From Sharpea porci (GTDB taxonomy: Bacteria > Bacillota_I > Bacilli_A > Erysipelotrichales > Coprobacillaceae), in assembly GCF_009695655.1 (NCBI RefSeq), contig NZ_VUNM01000001.1, forward strand, positions 180,664 through 244,663: 64,000 nucleotides of DNA. The letters run 5' to 3'. The notes beneath the pieces were generated by a model that saw only the letters and a program-made list of their open reading frames with translations, was not told where the DNA came from and did not search any database. This document shows, one piece after another, positions 19,001 to 29,629 of this stretch. Numbering within the stretch: the stretch's first letter is position 1; the number at the start of each line of letters is the position of its first letter. The position numbers and the translations under genes were made by a program.

Positions 19001-19989
19001 TCACAATTTCGGTAATCCGAACAGTTTTCTCATGGCTTTATACTTATTGAAAATCAATGTAAATACTATAGAAATACCAATACCAATTACCACATACGTA
19101 GCTCTGCCATACCCTAGGCTTTTTTCCCAATGATTCAATGGGATATGCATAAACATGATTGGGATGGTTGCTTGCCCGCAAAGTGCAAGGAAACGCTTCA
19201 AACTTTAAGCCAGTTGTTTTTTTCCATCCAATAAACCAACCTTACAAATACAAATCCAAATGCACATGGTATCAATAATGCTGATATAAGTTCTTTGTAA
19301 CACACAGGCTTCATATCGAAATAGTAAAGCCTATTACCATCTCTGTAAATAAACCAGCAAATTAGAGCCAAGACAGCTGCAAGGATCCCTGCTGCTAAAT
19401 CATATTTTTTTAAATCAGATTTTAGCAGTTCTTTAATCTTACCTTTGTAGTAAAATCCGATGGTTAAATAGATAAGTGCCATTAGGGATACGTCCAAGTT
19501 CCACGGAATGCCAGGTGATTGCAGAAAATGAATATTGTCAATAAGATGTGATTCAATTACTGCTATTCCCCCCCCGATTAGAGCAAAGCCCTTTACAGCC
19601 GCATCAGGGAATTTTCTTATAAGTGCGAAAAACAAAAACAGAGTGAAGAGGAAACAGGTTATGTACCAGTAAACACCCGTTACTGCTCGGCCACCCCAAA
19701 TAGCATACATCCAATCGTGTACAGAGAATGTCTTTCGTACAAGAAGCATATCAATCACTAAATATACTACATACAGAATAATCAAATGCTTAATCTTCCC
19801 CATCATATATCCAGCTTTTAACAATTTTTCTCGTTTAATGAGAAAACCAGAAATTACAAAGAAGAGTGGCATGTGAAACATAAAAATAATATCGTGAACT
19901 ATGTCCCTTTGCGCATGCGCAACAACCACTAATATAATTAGAATTCCTTTTTCAATATCAACTGATTGTGATCTAGTACCTTCTACCAT
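19001..19989 (-). pseudogene. acyltransferase 3 family membrane protein, frameshifted near the C-terminus
   Basis: The main frame (19198-19989) has the acyltransferase-3 N-terminus: SVDIEKGILIILVVVAHAQ with the catalytic-region His, then MPLFFVISGFLI, then about eight membrane helices. It ends at NNWLKV-stop. The next frame resumes at KRFLALCGQATIPIMFMHIPL, the last two helices. A small insertion in CTTAAAGTTTGAAGCG explains the break; the two frames overlap by TTGA. Acetylation of a sugar in the exported glycan would be the expected role. The start overlaps the wzx stop, so it is part of the operon. Loss of the last helices probably inactivates it. Confidence 0.8.
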
Positions 19990-21521
19990 TTATCTTTACC
20001 TTTTAATTTTGCTTTGATAATTCCCATAAAGTATTTGAACTCATCAGTCCTAGAAAACACTACAATATAGAACAAGTTAATACAAATACATGTAACTGAA
20101 ACTTTCAGGATAAAGCCAATCCAGCCACTCAAAGTAATCACATAGTTGCAGACCCAAAACATTGTTCCTGCGCTTATTACTGTCAATAGAATATATTCTC
20201 CGAACAGAGAAAAATATTTATTCAAACTAACACCGAATTTTTTAAAGAGTAGATACGGCTCATACCAGAAATTTGTTGTGATGTTACTTACAAATGTGCC
20301 AAGCAGAACTCCATATATTCCCATCCTCATTGGTCCGACAAAAAGCAACGAAACTGTCAGATTAATTATAGCTTCTGCAATGCACTTCGGTTTCAACTGC
20401 TTAAACATGCCGTATGTATCATTGAATGTCAAAAATGTACTTCTGATGAGTCGCATATACAGATTCAAGCAAATAATAAACACAACTTTTTCTTCTAACA
20501 GATACGATTCTCCTACCCAGATAGCTATAAATGAATTCACGAGAACAAAAAGCGCCGCACAGGAAAAAGAGACCAACCAAAAATTAACAAACCATATTTT
20601 TCTGAAAGTTTTGTACACCTTATCATTGGATTCAAGTGCCACAAGATTTCCAACGCTTCCAGTCAATGCCTCAAAAATCTTTGAGAAAATTGTACGAAGC
20701 ATCGTCGTAAACAGAGTATAATTTGAATACAAGCCTAGGACAATCGTACTAACAAACTTTGAAATTAATAGATTGTCCGTTGATGTAACAACCGCAGAAC
20801 TAAGTTTACTGACAAACATCGCCTTAACATTACTGTAGATTACTTGCTTGTCTTCTTTGCATAGCTGTTCATTTTTATACTGTTTCAAGTACGAATAATG
20901 TCGATCAACATAAACAGAAATAATAATATTATTCGCCAGCGTACACGCAATTTGAATCAAGAGATAGATGATAAAATTGTGAGTCGTCAGCAAAAATATA
21001 ATTTGAAGCAGATTCTGCAATGTAGTCGTACATATATACACCAATGAAGCAATGTAACTTTTTTGATCAGTAATCAAAATACTCTTCTTATAAATAAAGA
21101 AGTAACTTGCTGTTGTATTTAATAGATAAAGAATATAAATTATCGGTATTTCTGGCATGTCAGGAATATCCGAAATCAGATATTTCAAGAATGGAGTCAA
21201 TGCAAGACCAATTATGGTGATAATAACACCAATTGTGTTATAAACTTTCTTGTAGAGATTAAGCAAAGCTGCCACTTGTTTATGATCACCTTTAGCTTGT
21301 GGTTTGTACATAGAATACAGAATTGCAGTGCCAACACCCAGTTCCGCCAGCGATAGAAGCGTTAAAATATCGCTGAAAAGACCACTAAATCCTAAATAAG
21401 TTTTTCCCAGTGAGTATATAAATACTGTTCTACATAGAAAAGACATTACAGTAAATATTCCCTGCTCAACCAGTGCTACTATTGTATTCCTTATTGATTT
21501 TTTAGTTCTTGAATTATTCAT
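19983..21521 (-). CDS. wzx: Wzx-type oligosaccharide flippase
   Basis: The 512-residue MOP-superfamily membrane protein has about 12-14 membrane helices and the N-terminal RTKKSIRNTIVALVEQGIF...FIYSLGKTYLGFSGLFSDILTLLSLAELG typical of Gram-positive polysaccharide transporters. It flips the undecaprenyl-linked repeat unit across the membrane. The GT4 and polymerase genes lie just upstream in the same direction, and the following acyltransferase gene overlaps by 7 bp. The length is normal and no defect is visible. Confidence 0.92.
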   Translation of the reverse strand: MNNSRTKKSIRNTIVALVEQGIFTVMSFLCRTVFIYSLGKTYLGFSGLFSDILTLLSLAELGVGTAILYSMYKPQAKGDHKQVAALLNLYKKVYNTIGVIITIIGLALTPFLKYLISDIPDMPEIPIIYILYLLNTTASYFFIYKKSILITDQKSYIASLVYICTTTLQNLLQIIFLLTTHNFIIYLLIQIACTLANNIIISVYVDRHYSYLKQYKNEQLCKEDKQVIYSNVKAMFVSKLSSAVVTSTDNLLISKFVSTIVLGLYSNYTLFTTMLRTIFSKIFEALTGSVGNLVALESNDKVYKTFRKIWFVNFWLVSFSCAALFVLVNSFIAIWVGESYLLEEKVVFIICLNLYMRLIRSTFLTFNDTYGMFKQLKPKCIAEAIINLTVSLLFVGPMRMGIYGVLLGTFVSNITTNFWYEPYLLFKKFGVSLNKYFSLFGEYILLTVISAGTMFWVCNYVITLSGWIGFILKVSVTCICINLFYIVVFSRTDEFKYFMGIIKAKLKGKDKW

Positions 21522-21569
21522 TGTTTAATCTAATGATTTACAAAATAGAAACCATCTTTTTCCCTCCTA

Positions 21570-22697
21570 TTAAATTTTAGAATCATAATGCTTGGAATGA
21601 TTTGCGAACAGAGCAGTTCGAATGTAATTAAATATTCCAGTAATAGCGCAACACAAAAATAATGTCCACACCCAAATTAGCACACTAATTCGTGGAAAAT
21701 ATGCTAACCATTGTAATTTTCTAAGAGGCGTAAAAAAAATACTATGTAAGAACCATATGTCAGTGCTATCTTTTCCTAATTGTGTCAAGCTATATATAAT
21801 ATTTTCTTTTTTCTTTTGATGGTTATCCAACATTTTAAACAAATCATCTAAAAAAGAAAGAACACATGATACAAATACAGGCACATATATAACTTCCGCA
21901 TTGATTCCAAACATGAATGGTATCTTGTATTGAAGAATAAAAATGAGTATTCCCAACACGCCATAGTGTTTAAAGTACCGTTTATTAAATAGGTCATAAT
22001 CGTACTCTTTCAACCAATATCCAACTGCAACAATTGGGCTATATTTTGCATAATCGTCTACACCTGCAATTATAATACTAACTGGAAATCGTAATACATA
22101 AAAATCCTGGAGCATTTTCATTGCAATATGCAAACCACCCATAATAATGCAAAAAGCAATGATTTTGCCCTTTGTCTGTATATTTCGCATTCTATTAAGA
22201 AGCGGACATGTAATCAGCATAGTCAATAAATAAAAAAAGACATACCAAGCATGACTGACATTTATATACCCCACCACCGTATTATAATTAAATACTTTTG
22301 TTCCTAAGCCTATAAGATTAAAGGAAAACTGTGATAAAGTAGGTAGCGGTTCTGAGATTAAAAAACCAACCATCACAAATCCAAAACAATATAGCCAATA
22401 CTTCTTAAGTAGTCGTTCGATTTTATAAATACGATAAGAAAAATCATACTTATAATGATGACAACTGGCGAACCACCCCGTTATAAAAGCAAATATACCA
22501 ACACATATTTTGCAAAAAATAGCAATTGTTGTTTCTGCTTTTTTATATCCTATTATTGACACCCAACTATTAGACGCAATAACAAAATTTCCAAATGCAA
22601 AGAGATGATGAAATACCATGAACATAATGGCAACAGCTTTCAAATACAGTACTGCATGATCTTCCGATAAATACTTATAAGTTTCTTGCTTAATCAT
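21570..22697 (-). CDS. acyltransferase 3 family membrane protein
   Basis: The 375-residue multi-pass protein begins YLKAVAIMFMVFHHLFAFG, with the paired His of membrane acyltransferases in the first helix, and has roughly ten helices. It is a likely sugar O-acetyltransferase or related modifying enzyme for the glycan, working from acyl-CoA on the cytoplasmic side. A 48-bp gap separates it from wzx and 116 bp from the glycosyltransferase upstream. The family assignment rests on the first helices and overall topology. Confidence 0.8.
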   Translation of the reverse strand: MIKQETYKYLSEDHAVLYLKAVAIMFMVFHHLFAFGNFVIASNSWVSIIGYKKAETTIAIFCKICVGIFAFITGWFASCHHYKYDFSYRIYKIERLLKKYWLYCFGFVMVGFLISEPLPTLSQFSFNLIGLGTKVFNYNTVVGYINVSHAWYVFFYLLTMLITCPLLNRMRNIQTKGKIIAFCIIMGGLHIAMKMLQDFYVLRFPVSIIIAGVDDYAKYSPIVAVGYWLKEYDYDLFNKRYFKHYGVLGILIFILQYKIPFMFGINAEVIYVPVFVSCVLSFLDDLFKMLDNHQKKKENIIYSLTQLGKDSTDIWFLHSIFFTPLRKLQWLAYFPRISVLIWVWTLFLCCAITGIFNYIRTALFANHSKHYDSKI

Positions 22698-22813
22698 ATC
22701 TCACTCTCAACTTCTTTTTTTCATAACAACTACCAATATTAATCGCATTACATTCATATGTCATTTTTCTTCATATAGTTTATATCGATTAGAATAGTTG
22801 TCAGTAATTTTTA

Positions 22814-24010
22814 TTATTCAGTAGGTTTAATATCGAGAACAAGTAATTTGAAATTTCTTAAATAAGATTCATCTGAAAAGGATTCTGAACGTTTCAAGGC
22901 TGCAGAACTCATTTTCTTTACTATATCTTTATTATTCATTAATTTATCTAAACAATCTGCAAGTTTTTGTGATAGCATGTTATCTCTATTAAGAATTACC
23001 GAACAACTCTCATCAACAATTTCAGGAATACCTCCTGAATCCGTTGTTATAACTGGAACGCCATATCTCAAACATTCAATCACGGTTAGCGGACAAGGAT
23101 CTTCCCAAAGAGATGGCATTACGCCGACATCAGCAGCAGTATAATAATTCGAGATTTCTTCATACGGAACATATCCGGTAAAATGTATATGTTCTCCATA
23201 CATTCTTGACATCTCTCTCAATTTTTTCAGATACTCATCTTCCACATTCTTCCCGTACAATTGACTTCCAAGAAATAAAATTGAACATTTATCTTTATTC
23301 CGCATTTTAGAATATGCTTCCAATAATACATGTGCACCTTTATCTGGTATAAGACGCCCTGTAAATATCACAAGATTTTCATTTTGTGATGTTTTATATT
23401 TGTTCCTGATTAGTTCTACTTTTCTTTTATCTGGTTTTCTGATGGACACACCATTATGTAACGTGACTACATTGGCTTTTTTTGAAACAGATAGTACTTG
23501 TCTTCCAATATAATCACTCACACAGATTATCTTATCAAGTGACTGAATAATAGAGATAGCATTTCTACTATTAAGGTTAATATAATCATTATGCAAATGA
23601 CAATAAATTTTTTTGGATAAAAACTTCTTTCTAATTTTAATAGCAAATTGTGGACAATTCTCAAGTAGAATAATATCACAATTTTTAAGTTCATCATTAG
23701 CATCTATGCATTTGATAACATTGTCAATATATATCTTCTCTCTAATAAGTACTGCTGCTCTGCTCACTTTACTAATATTAAGTTCTTGAATCTTTTCAAG
23801 AAAAGTTGTGTTTTTAATATAATGGAATGTAGTCATCCTGTATTCAGAAGCTTGCATTTCAGCTTCATAATCATAAAAACTAAAAACATGAACTGTATTT
23901 TCATTTGTCTTCTCATTGTCATCTAAAAAAAACTTTATCAGATTTTGAACAGCACCGCCCTTCACTGGTGGCATAGGCAGCATAATTGATGTAATAATAA
24001 CTATATTCAT
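22814..24010 (-). CDS. GT4 family glycosyltransferase
   Basis: The 398-residue GT-B enzyme transfers a sugar to the lipid-linked intermediate on the cytoplasmic face. The N-terminal acceptor half opens MNIVIITSIMLPMPPVKGGAVQNL. The C-terminal donor half has IFTGRLIPDKGAHVLLEAY and the EX7E segment SLWEDPCPLTVIECLRYG followed by TTDSGGIPEI. It is of normal length. The upstream transferase ends 14 bp before its start. Donor and linkage cannot be deduced. Confidence 0.9.
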   Translation of the reverse strand: MNIVIITSIMLPMPPVKGGAVQNLIKFFLDDNEKTNENTVHVFSFYDYEAEMQASEYRMTTFHYIKNTTFLEKIQELNISKVSRAAVLIREKIYIDNVIKCIDANDELKNCDIILLENCPQFAIKIRKKFLSKKIYCHLHNDYINLNSRNAISIIQSLDKIICVSDYIGRQVLSVSKKANVVTLHNGVSIRKPDKRKVELIRNKYKTSQNENLVIFTGRLIPDKGAHVLLEAYSKMRNKDKCSILFLGSQLYGKNVEDEYLKKLREMSRMYGEHIHFTGYVPYEEISNYYTAADVGVMPSLWEDPCPLTVIECLRYGVPVITTDSGGIPEIVDESCSVILNRDNMLSQKLADCLDKLMNNKDIVKKMSSAALKRSESFSDESYLRNFKLLVLDIKPTE

Positions 24011-24023
24011 AATTCTTTCCTTT

Positions 24024-24911
24024 TTAATTCTTTAAGTCATTCTCTGTGAGTTTAAAATAGGAAAACGTATTTTTTATATATTGATCATTTCTATTTTCAC
24101 CTACATTTGAATAATTCAATGCAACTCGTTCTGATCCCCAGATTCCAACGACGTATTTCGTTTTAGAAGAGGGAATTGCCCGTACTTTTTTCCTCGCTTT
24201 AATCTCTACAGCTTTTAACCATACATCATCAGCAAATAAACAAAGCTGAATAATTTTATCTTTATCGAAAGCATAATCTGGAAGTATTTCAGGCGGATAC
24301 AATACACCACCTACGCCTGTCGCCATCAAGTAATGGCTAGAATTTTGTATATCTTTTGTTTCATAATCCCATTCTTTATAAGGAAGCAACTTTCCATTTT
24401 TAAATTTCATTTTATGAGCTCTTGTACATATAATCTCTTCTTTTTCCCTTTCATGTGCCTCTAATAAGTCTCCAATTAAATTAGACCTATAGAAAACATC
24501 GTCATCTACTGTTATCACAATATCTTTTGGATATTGCTGCATAGCGTAAAAATACTTCTTGTGTGGCTTTAAATCTTCACAAAAAACAATTTGAATTCCA
24601 TATTGCTTTAAATTCAAAACCTTTTTAGGAATTTCAACTCCTTCAAATTGTTTTTTACTTAAATACAATATTATTTTGTCTGGTTTCTTCTTTTGACAAA
24701 GCAAGCTTCGTAAACACATATAAATTGTGCTCATTCTATCAGGAAAGCTGGTTAATGAAACAATAATATGTTTTTGTCTTTCTTCATCCACATTTAAGCC
24801 ATAACTTGGTGGGAAGAGAAACTTTATTCGAAATGCAATGTTAAGAATAGTCTTGCAAAATATATTATACCATATAAGACAATGTCTTTTTACCTTATTA
24901 ATTAAAGGCAT
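24024..24911 (-). CDS. GT-A type glycosyltransferase
   Basis: The 295-residue protein has HIIVSLTSFPDRMSTIYMCLRSLLCQ near residue 48, typical of a GT-A enzyme that reads a nucleotide sugar, and a DDD metal motif in VITVDDDVFYRSN. The C-terminal half has CLFADDVWLKAVEI. Similar proteins in cps loci are listed as glycosyltransferase family proteins without a known donor. It lies between the polymerase (4-bp gap) and a GT4 gene in the operon. A hydrophobic stretch near the N-terminus may tie it to the membrane. Confidence 0.8.
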   Translation of the reverse strand: MPLINKVKRHCLIWYNIFCKTILNIAFRIKFLFPPSYGLNVDEERQKHIIVSLTSFPDRMSTIYMCLRSLLCQKKKPDKIILYLSKKQFEGVEIPKKVLNLKQYGIQIVFCEDLKPHKKYFYAMQQYPKDIVITVDDDVFYRSNLIGDLLEAHEREKEEIICTRAHKMKFKNGKLLPYKEWDYETKDIQNSSHYLMATGVGGVLYPPEILPDYAFDKDKIIQLCLFADDVWLKAVEIKARKKVRAIPSSKTKYVVGIWGSERVALNYSNVGENRNDQYIKNTFSYFKLTENDLKN

Positions 24912-24914
24912 ATA

Positions 24915-26153
24915 TCAATAAACCCTCCTCCTAGTATTTCTATTATTAAGTCCTAACAACGTCCACATAAATGTATTAATAGCATAAGTATGAATTACCT
25001 GTGATGTCATTATCATCGTTGAAACGACCATCATTAAAAGTAATATAGCCACAAGCGCATAAAATTTGTCTCCTGACCTTTTTAATTGTATTATATCTCT
25101 GTATACTGCCCTAAATATAAGCATAAAATACAAAAATCCAAATATCCAACCACCCTTATACATTACAACAGCAAATGCATTATCAACATTATACGTTGCA
25201 GTATCTAAAGCATATGTCATAGAAGGATTAATATTATACATCGTTTCCCCAAACCCTGTTCCCACAGGGTTCTGTTTAATACGATTCCAGTAAAATATCC
25301 ATGTAATCATTCTGCTTTCAGTCGTTTCTGTATTGCTAGTAATATCCATATTGAGTAATCTTTGAGCAAGATTACTATCTCCCTTAAGAAAAATCATCGA
25401 ACCAATTATCCCAATAACTACTACGATAAAAACCTTGAGAACTATTGCCGATGATATTTTTTTCCAGAATGGAATAAGAAGTAAAATGCATCCAACAGCA
25501 CATAAAATAATATGCGTTCGACTTTGTGCCAGGAGCGAACTAATAATTGCCAACACAATATGATAAATTAATATCTTTGTGTTTATTGTTTTTTCATATA
25601 AAAAATCATACACCCCATATAGAACAGTAACAACGATAAGAGAAACATACCCCCCACCAAATCTTCCTCCACCAAATGTCGATACACCCCAGAAACTAAA
25701 TCCAGATGTTGCATACATCAGAATATTTATTGTTAAGCATATTGTCATAGCATAAAATGTTATTTTAAAAAACCATCGCAAATCTACACTTTCGAATATC
25801 CTACTATTAATAATACTAAAAATGGCGTAGGACAGGAAATACATAGAAAAGTCGCCAATAACAGCATTTATATTTCCCGGATGGTTTTCAATACCATGTA
25901 TTAATGCTACAATCAAAGTGATTCCAAATAAATAAACTAAAAAGCTATTTTTTTCTATGCTAATTTTATGACTTTTTATAGCAGCAGCAATTGCATAAAT
26001 AAGCATTCCTCCAAGCAACACATGAAAAATAGAAACCATACCTGTTATAGAAACGTATGAAATCAATTTATTCGATGCATGTAATGGCAATGCAATCATA
26101 ACAAAATATATTATCCAAAACAGTTTATTAAAATTTATTCTATTTATTTTCAC
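24915..26153 (-). CDS. wzy: Wzy-type O-antigen/capsule polymerase
   Basis: The 412-residue integral membrane protein has about 11-12 helices and one large outside loop in the second half (TSNTETTESRMITWIFYWNRIKQNPVGTGFGETMY), the region where Wzy and WaaL proteins place their catalytic arginines and the G-x-G. It polymerises exported repeat units. It is the only polymerase candidate in the window, although there are two flippases. It sits between GT genes with 4- and 5-bp gaps. Sequence is poorly conserved in this family; the call rests on topology, loop and position. Confidence 0.82.
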   Translation of the reverse strand: MKINRINFNKLFWIIYFVMIALPLHASNKLISYVSITGMVSIFHVLLGGMLIYAIAAAIKSHKISIEKNSFLVYLFGITLIVALIHGIENHPGNINAVIGDFSMYFLSYAIFSIINSRIFESVDLRWFFKITFYAMTICLTINILMYATSGFSFWGVSTFGGGRFGGGYVSLIVVTVLYGVYDFLYEKTINTKILIYHIVLAIISSLLAQSRTHIILCAVGCILLLIPFWKKISSAIVLKVFIVVVIGIIGSMIFLKGDSNLAQRLLNMDITSNTETTESRMITWIFYWNRIKQNPVGTGFGETMYNINPSMTYALDTATYNVDNAFAVVMYKGGWIFGFLYFMLIFRAVYRDIIQLKRSGDKFYALVAILLLMMVVSTMIMTSQVIHTYAINTFMWTLLGLNNRNTRRRVY

Positions 26154-26158
26154 TTTTT

Positions 26159-27367
26159 TTACCCTTTATAAATTATCTCAAATTCATCAATCTGATGTTC
26201 TATAGTATATTTTTCCAACTGATTAACACCATTCTCCGCTTGCTGGATAATTCGCTTTTTATCTTCAATATAATACGTCATTCGATCCTTAAATTGTTCA
26301 AGATTTCTTGCTTCAACAACAAAACCCGTTTGTCCATCCTCGACTAACTCTGGTAATGCTCCCATATTGCTACAAATCACAGGCATTGCATTTTTATAGG
26401 CATCAAGCACAACACGCCCAAAAGGTTCTTCCCACAATGAAGGGCAAAGCAAAACATCTGCTCTTTGAAGAAGCTGTGAAACCTGCTGTTCATTCAAGAA
26501 ACCAACAAATTCAATTCGATTGTCTATTTTTGTTTCATCTATGACATAGTCCTGCAAATCACCTTTTCCTGCGATATACAGCTTACATGTTTTATTTTCT
26601 ATAGCCTTAAACGAATCTATCATCCAGCGGATACCTTTTTGCTCACTTAATGTGCCAAGATATACAAACGAAACACCTTTCCGTTTGTCAACTTCAGCCA
26701 CCCGAACCGATAAGATTTTCTTTACTAAATCAATGTCGAAATCCGTTGCATTTGCGATAACTTTCTTTTCACTATTTTTGAAAAAGCCATCATCAACCAA
26801 CACATTTAGCGTTAATGCAGAAGGAGCCGTTACACAATCAACATACTTGGAATGTATTCTATTCAAATTTCTATGTAACTGACAACCATATCCAGGATGC
26901 ACGCATTTTTCTCCATTTGTCTTTTTGCACGACATCGCAACAAGAGGGCACATTAGGTAGTAATCACGGATCGTATGAACCAAGCGAATTTTTTTTTGTT
27001 TAGCAATTTTCCACACAACAGGCGTAATACCGTACAAATTATTCGTATTGATTACATCAGGAGCAAACCGATCAATTTCTTGAGATAAACGCTTCCAGTT
27101 TCCAATATTCCATATGTCCAGAATATGTCCCAAAAGTCTTCGCCACCGTGGCACATCATGAATGTTCTTCTTTTTGTGTGCACCATACGGTCTAAAACGA
27201 ACAATCTCAACACCATCAATTGTTTCTTCTTTGTCAAAATCTCCCGTGCATAAAACTCGAACTGTGTGTCCTCTGCTCTGTAATCCTTCTGCAAGTTTTT
27301 TCACACTGTATTCTGCTCCACCACGAATATCTGGAGCATAGAAAGAATTTATAATCAATACTCTCAA
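26159..27367 (-). CDS. GT4 family glycosyltransferase
   Basis: The 402-residue GT-B enzyme opens MRVLIINSFYAPDIRGGAEYSVKKLAEGL and has a cysteine-rich segment CPLVAMSCKKTNGEKCVHPGYGC, a motif of a GT4 subgroup often found in cps loci. The donor half carries VYLGTLSEQKGIRWMIDSF and SLWEEPFGRVVLDAYKN (EX7E variant with D). Tightly spaced with the polymerase (5 bp) and the next GT4 gene (18 bp). No defect seen. Confidence 0.9.
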   Translation of the reverse strand: MRVLIINSFYAPDIRGGAEYSVKKLAEGLQSRGHTVRVLCTGDFDKEETIDGVEIVRFRPYGAHKKKNIHDVPRWRRLLGHILDIWNIGNWKRLSQEIDRFAPDVINTNNLYGITPVVWKIAKQKKIRLVHTIRDYYLMCPLVAMSCKKTNGEKCVHPGYGCQLHRNLNRIHSKYVDCVTAPSALTLNVLVDDGFFKNSEKKVIANATDFDIDLVKKILSVRVAEVDKRKGVSFVYLGTLSEQKGIRWMIDSFKAIENKTCKLYIAGKGDLQDYVIDETKIDNRIEFVGFLNEQQVSQLLQRADVLLCPSLWEEPFGRVVLDAYKNAMPVICSNMGALPELVEDGQTGFVVEARNLEQFKDRMTYYIEDKKRIIQQAENGVNQLEKYTIEHQIDEFEIIYKG

Positions 27368-27385
27368 AGCGAATTCCTCCTTTAC

Positions 27386-28456
27386 TCATCTGCCAATCAA
27401 TTTGAGCATTTCTTTTGCTGATTTCTTCCATGAATGCTTTTCCAAAATGTACTTGGCATCTCCGACCGACTTTTTCATAAGCTGGTTCAAATCGACATCG
27501 CTATTATTAGGATCAATATAGATAGCTGAATCCTCATATATTTCTGGCAAACAGCTTGCCTTTGATACAATTACTTTTTTACCCATGCTTAAAGCTTCAA
27601 TCGGTGGAATTCCAAACCCTTCATAAAGCGACGGCTGTATCAATGCCTCACAATTAAGCATTAACGCTTTCATTTCTCCGTCAGATACAAAGCCGGTAAA
27701 TATAACATTATCTACTTTTTTCCGATTTAATTCCTCAGACTCATTTGAAAAAGAATCATTCCCCGTCAAAACAAAATTGTATTCAGGATTCTTTTTCGCA
27801 GCATTCAAAATCCATATCAGGTTTTTGTGTTTATATTTTGAACCCAGTGCAAAGAAATACGGTTTCTTATCATCAATTTTACATTTTTCAAACACTCGCT
27901 CATCTGGAGTAATGTCCTTCATGTGTTCCCAACCGTTACCAATTACAGTTATTCTGTTAGATGCAACATTATAATATTTAACAATTTCCTTCTTAGACTC
28001 ATTACTGACCGTTATTATTTGAACCTTCTCTTGCTTTGTAACCATTTTTACTTTCCACATATATAGTGCTCGATGAAGTTCGTGCCCTTTATAGTTTTCT
28101 GGAAAGCTTTCATATATGCAATCATGGATAGCAATATATTTTATCCCATGCACCGGAATGCTCAGCGTTAAATCAACGCCAACCCCTTTAGTTTCTTTTA
28201 CATAATGCGGAAAAACCACTTGCTCCCAAAAGTATTTTTTAACTTTTCCATTACATTGGCCTTTCTTCACTATCGTGATATTGTTAAAACTTAAATCACT
28301 CTCAACAGCATCAGCTGGAACAAGTAACTCGACACAATACTTATCCTTAGAGTCCTCAAGCAATTTATCCAACTCTTTTATTATGTTATAAGCATATCTA
28401 CTGACTCCAACAACATTTGTTCCTACCCAGCATCCGTTAAAAATAATTCTCTTCAT
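27386..28456 (-). CDS. GT4 family glycosyltransferase (mannosyl/rhamnosyl type)
   Basis: The 356-residue enzyme has an N-terminus MKRIIFNGCWVGTNVVGVSRYAYNIIKEL, donor-side FALGSKYKHKNLIWILNA and SLYEGFGIPPIEALSMGKKV. The EGFGxPPIE form of the EX7E motif is common in GT4 enzymes that use GDP-mannose or dTDP-rhamnose, both of which the window can supply; that link is inference. Part of the operon, with a broken GT4 gene just upstream. Confidence 0.9.
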   Translation of the reverse strand: MKRIIFNGCWVGTNVVGVSRYAYNIIKELDKLLEDSKDKYCVELLVPADAVESDLSFNNITIVKKGQCNGKVKKYFWEQVVFPHYVKETKGVGVDLTLSIPVHGIKYIAIHDCIYESFPENYKGHELHRALYMWKVKMVTKQEKVQIITVSNESKKEIVKYYNVASNRITVIGNGWEHMKDITPDERVFEKCKIDDKKPYFFALGSKYKHKNLIWILNAAKKNPEYNFVLTGNDSFSNESEELNRKKVDNVIFTGFVSDGEMKALMLNCEALIQPSLYEGFGIPPIEALSMGKKVIVSKASCLPEIYEDSAIYIDPNNSDVDLNQLMKKSVGDAKYILEKHSWKKSAKEMLKLIGR

Positions 28457-28498
28457 TGATAATTCTCCTTAAACATGTAATTAAGGAGAGATTTGTTT

Positions 28499-29612
28499 TT
28501 AATATTGCTCTAACACTGTTTGTGTTTCATGAGCGCACTTTTCCCAACTGAATTGTGCTGCCCAGTTTTCTCCATCCACCGTTAATTTCTTTTTATCGGC
28601 ATCTGACAGATTAAAGCACTGCACCATTCTATCCGCCAATTGCGATACCTCATCTGTTTTTTGTATATAAAAAGCAGCTTTTCCGCCAACTTCTTTTAGA
28701 GAGGAATTGTCCGCAATAATAACTATGCCACCACAAGACATTGCTTCTACTACCGGGATTCCAACCCCCTCATAGTTAGATGGGTATACAAATGCACATG
28801 CATTGTGCATTAGATATTTCTTTTCTTCTTCTGAAATATATCCTGGCAGGCGAATTTAATCTTTATATTTATTTTGTTCTATCGATTCGATAATAGGCTG
28901 CGTTCTCCAGCTTAATTTTCCTGCTAAAATAAGCGATACATTTTTATCTAACCTGTCACAAGCTATTTCAAACGCCTTTAAAATCATAACAATGTTTTTT
29001 CTTGACTCAATATTACCAGTATACGCAAAGAATGGTACGGCTTCTATTTCAAATCTCTTCTTAATTTTTTTGCATTCTTCATCAGAGAGAGTTATATACT
29101 CGCCGTACCCCCCCATTTAGAATTGCCGTATTTCTACTTGCATCAATTGATAATAATGAAACAATATCCTTTTTCGTAGCTTCTGAAACTACAATTATTT
29201 CATCTGCATGCTTACAAGAAAATCGGCAGAATATATTTTGCATAATGGCATTTTTTCTGCTTCCCCATTTCGGATTAATTATTAATGCCAAATCATGAAC
29301 AGTTAAAACTTTTTTTACACCATGCGCAAAAAGGGGCAGCATATGCTCTGTACCCCAAAATTTGTCTATTTTATCCGCCTTTAATGCTTTATCTAAACCA
29401 AAGCATATGGTGAACGTTCCAATTTTTCCATGAACTACACGTTTTTCGAATCCAGTCAGCACAGGATCTTGATTTCTGATTGGCTCGTTCGTATAGAGAA
29501 TATATGTAGTATTTTCATTTCTTTCAAAATTTCGTAGTATATCGAGCAGATAGATACCAATTCCAGAAGGGGACTCTGAAATCAAAGGTCTTGCATCTAT
29601 GCCAATTCGCAT
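28499..29612 (-). pseudogene. GT4 family glycosyltransferase with a G7 frameshift and a TAA
   Basis: Three frames make one 370-residue GT4 enzyme. The first (29082-29612) opens MRIGIDARPLISESPSGIGIYLLDIL and ends after ILNGG, where seven G in a row (29107-29113) push the reading frame off; six G would give NGGYGEYITLSDEE in register. The second frame then runs through FFAYTGNIESRKN to NKYKD and meets TAA at 28856-28858. The same frame resumes with IRLPGYISEEEKKYLMHN and carries YEGVGIPVVEAMSCG. A change of AAA to TAA explains the stop. Two independent lesions suggest loss of function. Confidence 0.85.
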
Positions 29613-29629
29613 TTAATCACCCCCATACA

